Below are positions 57,721 to 64,000 of a stretch of 64,000 nucleotides of DNA, one piece after another. The notes under the pieces were generated by a model. The model did not search any database. It was not told the origin of the DNA and worked only from the letters and a program-made list of their open reading frames with translations. Made by a program: the position numbers and the translations under genes. The stretch is from Hormiphora californensis (Eukaryota > Ctenophora > Tentaculata > Cydippida > Pleurobrachiidae). Where the stretch lies: assembly GCA_020137815.1 (NCBI GenBank), contig CM035355.1, positions 186,001 through 250,000 of the forward strand, given 5' to 3'. How positions within the stretch are numbered: the first letter of the stretch is position 1; each line of letters begins with the position of its first letter.

Positions 57721-58397
57721 AAGTTGTCACCCCCCCCCCCCCCCCCTTTCACATGCGGCGTCGTATTTGCACGTGACAGCCCCCAGTCCCCACTTACTCT
57801 TACTTTTCGGCAAAAAGCCGCATATCATCGGAAAGATGATAATTTGATGAGCCCGTAAAGTTTTTGTTTGACGAAATTGGTCAAGAAACAGAGGTGTGAG
57901 AGCCAAAACAAGTTTCAGGCGTGACAACTTCAAAAAATCCGACTTTACCACACCTTCTAGACACAAATTTTGTAACCATGTCAAAGTATGTTTAAATTAT
58001 ATTAATTTTGAATAGTTATATCGATTGCTCAACCAGTGTGGATAAAACACAAGGTTTATGAGTATCCACCTGGTTGAGTTATCCTTGTATCCTTGTACTC
58101 CTTGTATCGTTGTACTCCTTGTATCCTTATGCCTCCATTTTGTGGATAATTGCAATGATAATTGTTGTGGAAACCGGGCGGAAACCTCGTCACATACGGT
58201 TGAGCAACTTTTACTCAACATTTGTGGATACACAGCCTCGCAAACTATCCACAATTTTGGTTACTCCGCTTGCTGTGCCAACCTTGAACTGGTCTCGCTT
58301 GTGTTAGCGTGGCGTCAGGCATTCAGGAAAACGACGTTGATTCAGGTGTTCAAATCAAATTGCTAATATAACAAACGTTTCGACGCAAACTTGTACT

Positions 58398-58423
58398 CAT
58401 CAGTGTTAAGCTTAACACTGATG
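58398..58423. repeat. Perfect 26-bp palindrome next to a CTGATGA...GAAAC motif
   Basis: CATCAGTGTTAAGC folds on TTAACACTGATG. On the minus strand CTGATGAGTACAAGTTTGCG is followed by TCGAAACG, again the CTGATGA...GAAA spacing seen at 37828. Stem II is poor here. Confidence 0.6.
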
Positions 58424-58498
58424 ATCGGTAGTTCAAATGATAGGGCAACCTTTCCGGCCTACTAATTTCAATTAATTATCGTATAATTATTGCTATAC

Positions 58499-58734
58499 CT
58501 GCTGCAGTCTTTGTTGAGCTGAGTTAGCAATATCCGATGCAAGACTTGTCCCAATATCAGAAAGGTTCTGAGTTTTAATAGCTATCGGGGGTGCAAACCA
58601 AGAAAATATAAACTCCTCAAGTCCAAGAGAAACAATTTCTTGAAATAGAGAATCAACTTTTTGATGATGAAGAGGTGGTACATTAACTGTTAGGTTCGGA
58701 GAAGGAATCTTTCGAGACAGGAAACTTCTTTGCA
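58499..58734 (-). CDS. SNX25: SNX25-like exon: start of PXA domain
   Basis: Acceptor attctactttcag, donor CAG|GTATAG; 236 bp. It starts at codon position 2 and ends in phase 0. Encodes SRKIPSPNLTVNVPPLHHQK, then VDSLFQEIVSLGLEEFIFSW, then a SDIGTSLASDIANSAQQRLQ helix. The (L/I)..(V/I)..D(F/Y)(V/I)..W motif followed by an amphipathic helix is how PXA domains open. The next exon (57.0 kb) continues with MDFITYVSQD in phase. The acceptor follows a good pyrimidine tract. Confidence 0.82.
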
Positions 58735-58757
58735 CTGAAAGTAGAATAGTGTTAGAA

Positions 58758-58900
58758 TCATTGCCCTGGCGAGCGCAAAGGTGGTTCCATCCATTCCCGA
58801 AAAAATTTCCCATATTTACCGGGATCCTCGGGAGAAGCCATTTTTTCCCGGTAAATTGGGGTGTCCCGTATATCGGAGTGATGAATTTTTGACACTTTTT
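58758..58900 (+). repeat. TCATTGCCCTGGCGAGCGC repeat start plus pogo-MITE interior
   Basis: It begins A|TCATTGCCCTGGCGAGCGCA. From 58805 it carries CCGGGATCCTCGGGAGAA and CCCGGTAAATTGGGGTG, the interior of the 17509 MITE subfamily without its ends. Confidence 0.5.
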
Positions 58901-58925
58901 CGATATAATTTTCGCGTCCATATAG

Positions 58926-59482
58926 TTAGGAACACTATTGGTGCGCGGTCGTGCCCACGGAAGGAGTGCTTGGATCATCTTGAAACCGGTTTTAAGTTAA
59001 CTAATGCATATCCAAAAGTGTCTGTAGCTATTTGGGTGATGTTCTGACAATCCAATAACGAGTTATGACGAAAAAACAGTCAAAAAAGACGTTTTAAAGT
59101 GACAAAAAGGAGGATCTGAACACAGCCCTTATATGAAGGGTTGGGGCTATGAAACTTCTTGAGTGGACGGAGAATCGTCCAAATTTGCAGTGCCAACTTT
59201 GGAATAGTTTCTATCTTTTGAAGTTATCTAATTAGAGCCGTTTAAACATGTGAGACGATGCTGCAGGGGCCTCTAATACTAGGTATTTTTGCTTGTGAAG
59301 TGATCACTTGACGAGATTTACCCAATTAGAGAGCAGATTAAAGCTTACAAGCGGTGAGAGCAAGCAATATGGGGCGGAAACAGTACCAAATCACCCTGTT
59401 TTGCAGATCGTCTCACATGTTTGAACGGCTCTAATTAGACAACTACAAAAGATAGAAACTATTCCAAAGTTGGCACTGCAAA
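58926..59482. mobile_element. Foldback related to 39526-40345, loop inverted, right end lost
   Basis: Left end TTAGGAACACTATTGGTGCG and GGTCGTGCCCACGGAAGGAG. The arms are shared with 39526-40345, but the loop (CTTGTGAAGTGATCACTTGA to GGTGAGAGCAAGCAATATG) is the reverse complement of the other copy's loop. The right arm stops near 59482. TTAA-family-2 right ends flank the region at 58440-58490 and 59610-59665. Confidence 0.75.
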
Positions 59483-59820
59483 GGCTTTGGAATAGTCCAA
59501 ATAGATTACATCGACTTCGTTCCCGCTGTTTAGCTCTCGAAAGATTCCGTCAATGTGATGGAGTAACTGTCTGTACCCCGTGAATGTTACGGTGGCAAAG
59601 GTAGCTCAAATCATAGGGCAACCTTTCCGGCCTACTAATTTTAATTAGTTTTGGTATAATATACAATAACATATTAGCCAAAAGATAATTTTTACTTACT
59701 CACTTAGGGAGTCGTTCAAATTTGCAATTATGTCTTTGAAATCGCTCGTTATGTTATAAAAATGCAAATAATTTTTTATCAGTATAATTTAGGAAGGGAA
59801 AGCCACCTTTTTATACTTAC

Positions 59821-59904
59821 ATGTTAAAAAGAAGTCATCGTCATCCACAATAAAAATCCGTACCGTTGTCAGAATAACTAAACTGGATGGTTCCACAGAT
59901 AAGG
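59821..59904 (-). CDS. SNX25: Possible upstream SNX25-like exon
   Basis: Acceptor gattttatgtag, donor ACAT|GTAAGT (consensus); 84 bp, starting at codon position 2 and ending after position 1. That is exactly what the 58.6-kb exon needs. Encodes LSVEPSSLVILTTVRIFIVD, then DDDFFLT. No domain is recognised, and this part of SNX25 is poorly conserved, so the call rests on splice signals and phase only. A nearby open stretch at 59704-59750 with donor GTAAGT has an incompatible phase. Confidence 0.35.
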
Positions 59905-60187
59905 CTACATAAAATCATCGGGGACTTCAGGAAGATCGAAATTAGACATATCACAATTGAACTGGTATTGAAGTCAATGTTCATCCTCCATCTAGCTAAA
60001 AAATATTTTTGTTATGTTCTAACCCTCCTTTACATTTCAAATCTCTATCTCATCATGGTGGTGTAGTGGTCATGATCTCATCAGGGAGTGGAGCTATGAC
60101 CGTAGGAAACTTCACAAAACAAGTGAGAGCCATAGTAGTTTGTGTTTACCTTTAAGTATGTGTAAGGGTGCGATTTTTTTCCCCGCC

Positions 60188-60241
60188 CGGGTGAAGGCCG
60201 AAGGCCTTCACCCGGATGCCTTTTGCAAAAAGGCATAGGGG
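60188..60241. repeat. Double hairpin (inverted copy of 1172-1227)
   Basis: CCGGGTGAAGGCC-GAA-GGCCTTCACCCGG then ATGCCTTTTTGCAAAAAGGCAT, then AGGGGTTTAGAAATC. Stem bases differ from 1172-1227 in paired, compensating positions. Confidence 0.6.
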
Positions 60242-60545
60242 TTTAGAAATCTAAACGGATATAGTGACTATGTGTAGCAAGTCAGCTCTCATGTCCCGTT
60301 TCAGGTTGCGAGGGGCAACATGTAGCAACTAGAGCCGTGCACACAACAACAACCTGCTCCTTCATAAACCACTTCATTGAGACGTTTTCAGGAATTGTGT
60401 GCCGCACAATTCCGCAATGTGGCGCACAATTTATTGCTACTAAAACACAAGGATTTGTTCTATACTGTTTGCTTGATTTATAAATGATCCGAAATGTCTG
60501 TCCCGCCTTCGTGTTAGAAATGAAAGGTTGGCGGGGAAACATATA

Positions 60546-61576
60546 ATCCATGGAATATGGGTATCGAACCCTTCATAGTGGAAGGGCAAAGGTTTCTTTT
60601 CACCAAAGTGTAGTCTAAGGGGTCCTTAATCACCAAAAAAAAAGTTTACATCCCAGAAGTGGGGGATAAGGGTCGTAATTGGCCATAATTGGGTACCTGT
60701 ATTTTCAGCCTGAGGCCAAAACCATAAGTACCCTTTAAATAGGAGTAGAGACAAATCTGAGGGCACTAAAGTGATCAGCGTCCTCGCATTAGTGGGGGTA
60801 GGTGCCGGAATTAAGTCTCTATCTCATCTGGTTAATTAGATAATTGGATAATTAGGTTTGCGCATAACCGTTTTTAGGCTATATGGCTATAGCCACTTAG
60901 GAATGGTTTAGAGACTTTTCACTGGTGCCATTTTGTAGGCAATGGCCAAGTTATGGGGGGTCGACGTCGGACTTTTAAGCTCTATCTCCAACCGTTTAGC
61001 CGTTATTTGGCTTTTAAGGTGCTGAAAATGACCAAAAATCGGGCTTTTTACCGTTTTTTGCTGTAAAAAGCCCGATTTTTGGTCATTTTCAGCACCTTAA
61101 AAGCCAAATAACGGTTAAACGGTTGGACATAGAGCTTAAAAGTCCGACGTCGACCCCCCATAACTTGGCTATTGCCTACAAAATGGCATCAATGAAAAGT
61201 CTCTAAACCATTCCTAAGTGGCTATAGCCATATAGCCTAAAAACGGTTATGCACAAACCTAATTATCCAATTATCTAATTAACCGGATGAGATAGAGACT
61301 TGATTCCGGCACCTACCCCCACTAATGCGAGGACGCTGATCACTTTAGTGCCCTCAGATTTGTCTCTACTCCTATTTAAAGGGTACTTATGGTTTTGGCC
61401 TCAGGCTGAAAATACAGGTACCCAATTATGGCCAATTACGACCCTTATCCCCCACTTCTGGGATGTAAACTTTTTTTTGGTGATTAAGGACCCCTTAGAC
61501 TACACTTTGGTGAAGAGAAACCTTTGCCCTTCCACTATGCAGGGTTCGTCAAAAATTTGACCCAGATTCCATGGAT
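60546..61576. mobile_element. Long foldback (family F, copy F), TA target
   Basis: Ends ATCCATGGAAT / ATTCCATGGAT with TA on both sides. The arms of about 500 bp fold near 61050 and share the family F module, the CCTGTATTTTCAGCCTGAGG segment of copy E and ATCC..GGAA termini with copy C. Confidence 0.87.
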
Positions 61577-61925
61577 TAATAGCATTATGATACATAATGC
61601 ATTTATTCTTGTTAATAATTAACGGCATGTCCCCATCCAGGGAGCATTTCCCCTTTCTTCCTCTCGTCAGGAACAGCATGGCTGGTTCTGTTAATAGAGA
61701 GGGATCCAGGTTCGATGCAACCCCGGCTGGGGACAGGCCGCAGCTGTGTGCGAAGAGGCCTTAAACTATTCTCTGTTTGCGGTTCTCTTTATTTACTGTT
61801 CTCGTTTGTCAGATTCCTATTGCCTCAGGTTCAGTGTTTGTTGTTTCCAGGCTATCTTTATATATATGTACCTTATTCTCGTTAATTAAGCTTGTATATT
61901 TCAAGAAACTTTCAAATAATAAACT
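61577..61925. other. No gene recognised
   Basis: It begins with a relic of the GCATTATG...CATAATGC repeat. A GGATCCAGGTTCGATGCAAC word near 61710 is only a weak tRNA B-box resemblance. Confidence 0.35.
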
Positions 61926-61929
61926 TTTT

Positions 61930-62525
61930 TATAAGAAATCCCAAAAATAAGAAACCCCAAAAATAAGAAACCCCACAAATATGAAACCCCAAAAATTAGA
62001 AACCCCAAAAATATTAGGGTGTTCCATAATGATTTTCGCTAGGTACTTCCTGATCGCTAGTGATGATAGAGACCAAAAATTTCTACAGGATCTTTTAGTT
62101 TGGACTATTTGTTAACCCTAAGACCATGTTTAAAGTTTCTAAACAACATTTACCTAGTTTAAATTGCCTTATTTTGCCGCGTTTCCATTGGTCTGTGTGG
62201 TCAAAAATGTCCATTTTAGGGCTTTTTGAGGCCCTCCCCCTAATTAGGTTTCTTATTTTTGGGGTTTCTTATTTTTGGGGTTTCTTAATTTTGGGGTTTC
62301 TTATTTTTGGGTTTCTTATTTTTGGGGTTTCTTAATTTTGGAGTTTCATATTTTTGGGGTTTCTTATTTTTGGGGTTTCTTATTTTTGGGGTTTCTTACT
62401 TTTGGGGTTTCTTATTTTTGCGTTTCTTATTTTTGGGGTTTCTTACTTTCTTGGGGGAGTTTCTTATTTTGGGGTGTATTATTTAATGTGTTTCCACATT
62501 TCCCGTTTCTTATAAAAAATTCTTC
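61930..62525. repeat. Foldback of TTTCTTATTTTTGGGG microsatellite
   Basis: About 15 units of TTTCTTATTTTTGGGG at 62245-62465 are mirrored by AAGAAACCCCAAAAATA units at 61938-62015. The outer arms TTATAAGAAA and TTTCTTATAA also pair. Loop 62020-62225 is unique. Confidence 0.8.
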
Positions 62526-62689
62526 CTAAAGCGTTTCTTAATTAGCGAGAGTAAGGTAATAGCTTATTTTGGCTGGTTAATTAACGGGTGGCTTGTGACT
62601 TCACTATTATCTTGAGAGATCTTCTGCCCGGTGCCCAGATATTGCAAATACCCAAGAGATTAATGCCCTTAATTTGGCAGCAAATTAAA

Positions 62690-63370
62690 GGCGAGGCAGC
62701 ATATTGGACAAGCTGCCTAGTAGTCAGCAGTTCAATAAATATCGCTGTCGGCAGTAATAAATGTACTGGGGGCCAGGGCTTAATCTTTATAAATCATTTA
62801 GAAAGTTTTAAAAAAAGTGTCCCACCCGGGATCGGTCGGGAATCGAACCCGGGCCTCACGCGTCAGAGTGGAGGCAGCACAGGCAGCACAAATTTACCCC
62901 ATATTTACATAGAAAATTTAGCCTCATTTTATGCAATATCAGTTTTACTTTTCCGGCTATTATATTCGAAGAAGTATTCCAAACACGAATATGAAGGAAA
63001 TAAACAAATTGAACGTCACAAATTTTCTTAATCCTTCTGCTGCCTCGGGTACCATTATTTACCGATTTTTTGGCTATTCCCGCCCTTCTACCCATCCAAT
63101 TTGGTAATATTCGGTGCAGGGACATCCACAGTATCGATAAACAAGTGCCTAAACCGATAAACGGGGAAAACGGTAAAACTTAGCATGATATAGAAGGCAG
63201 CACGTATTTAGCTTAATTAAGATAGATCCGTGCTGCCGGCAGCACGAGTTCGATTCCCGACCGGGCCCGGGTGGGACAATTTTTTTTAAATTTTTTCAAA
63301 CTTTATAAATGATTTATAAATGATTTCTAAAAACTTTCTAGACATTTATTTTACTAGGCAGCAAAATCGT
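62690..63370. repeat. Foldback with tRNA 3'-half in both arms
   Basis: GTCCCACCCGGGATCGGTCG then GGAATCGAACCCGGGCC (62819-62853) is mirrored by GTTCGATTCCCGACCGGGCC then CGGGTGGGAC (63248-63278). Both hold a tRNA T-arm/B-box (GGTTCGATTCCC). Flanking AAATCATTTA.GAAAGTTTT arms also pair. GGCAGCA recurs about seven times. Possibly two SINE heads in inverted orientation. Confidence 0.55.
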
Positions 63371-63502
63371 CGATTTTTGGGACAAAGTTGGCAGCATATT
63401 TGACTTTTGAAAATCGTATTTATCTAAAATTTTGAAAATCCGGGCACCGGGATCTTCTGACATGCTCACAAATTGTAGAGTATGATACTCGCAATGTACA
63501 GA

Positions 63503-63753
63503 AGTCCGATTTTTAATAAAGCGAACCGCTAAACTTTCCCACGCACCGTGGGAAAGTTTTTTCGTGTTTGTTTTGATCATATCTCTGGCTCCTGATAAGA
63601 TAAAGACTTGCTCCTGGTTGCGTTGGAAAGAGAAAAATTTTATCTTTCCAATGCGACCAATGAGAAGTCTCTATCTTATCAGGAACAGAACTTAGCACGC
63701 ACAAATCGAATTATGTGTGCGTCAGCGGTTCGCATTATTAAAAATCGCACTTC
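63503..63753. repeat. Foldback with GATTTTTAATAAAGCGAACCGCT ends
   Basis: The left GATTTTTAATAAAGCGAACC and the right AGCGGTTCGCATTATTAAAA pair. Inside, a second pair around AGTCTCTATCTTATCAGGA / CTCCTGATAAGATAAAGACT folds at AAAATTTTATC. A CTTTCCCACGCACCGTGGGAAAG hairpin sits in the left arm. The last 250 bp of the window show nothing recognisable. Confidence 0.65.
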
Positions 63754-64000
63754 AGTATGATGCAGATAAGAGTGAATGTATCACATTAAATGTGACTTGT
63801 TACACGCGATAAGCGACTTAGCGATTCAAAACACAATGTTTGTCTCTATTGTCAACTGTTTACCAAAGTCCTTTACTTTGGGACGGGTGAGGTGGGGGAG
63901 GCGGGTGGATCGGAGGGGCGGGGTGGCGGGGGTGGTCAGAGGGTAGTACGGATTAAAAAATATCGGAGGTTTATTTTAGATCTAGATCTTGAAATTGTTA

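Noticed and set aside
59704-59755. Minus-strand stretch SDFKDIIANLNDSL with a consensus GTAAGT donor
   Set aside because: Its phase cannot join the 58.6-kb exon and the acceptor is poor; it could be a cryptic exon but is not supported.

Overview
This is eukaryotic, almost certainly metazoan, nuclear DNA. Coding sequence is sparse and split by GT-AG introns, and more than half of the window is mobile or foldback DNA. The repeats include hAT, TTAA-type, Harbinger-type, pogo-type, Mutator-like and Helitron-type elements, a restriction-like-endonuclease (RLE) non-LTR retrotransposon, a Penelope-like fragment and tRNA-derived SINEs. TTAGGG-type repeats occur internally. I cannot name the species; a non-vertebrate animal such as a sponge or cnidarian fits best, but that is inference.

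The one host gene I can support is a minus-strand sorting nexin 25-like gene (PXA domain, then RGS-like domain) running from about 58.7 kb (possibly 59.9 kb) down to 9.3 kb. Nine short exons lie at 58.6, 57.0, 52.7, 44.7, 25.3, 20.4, 18.0, 10.3 and 9.4 kb. Each has AG and GT borders, all splice phases agree in order, and the joined peptide follows the SNX25 family. A tenth, weaker exon is proposed at 59.8 kb. The PX and nexin-C exons were not found and probably lie beyond position 1. Introns reach about 19 kb.

Everything else is largely intronic or flanking repeat. 0-9 kb: an 8-bp-TSD foldback, a Penelope-like N-terminal fragment, and a host repeat carrying nested hAT and TTAA elements. 10-20 kb: a 9-bp-TSD element 30 nt upstream of an exon, two 1-1.3 kb foldbacks of the same family, pogo-like MITEs and (GA)n-centred foldbacks. 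20-28 kb: another foldback and an element built from AGCGCTTTAA palindromes. 28-33 kb: a decayed RLE retrotransposon with a 13-bp TSD, inserted in the host repeat, plus a Harbinger-type MITE. 35-45 kb: nested foldbacks, Helitron-type copies and a 2.86 kb element with CACGGCGTGCC ends. 46-52 kb: tRNA-headed SINEs, a minisatellite split by a 1.6 kb palindrome with telomere-like repeats, and a second CACGGCGTGCC element. 52-64 kb: a 1.9 kb foldback with a coding-like remnant in both arms, and more foldbacks.

The most distinctive feature is how many long, nearly perfect inverted repeats lie in the introns of one gene, several with identifiable target-site duplications and paralogous empty sites inside the same window.
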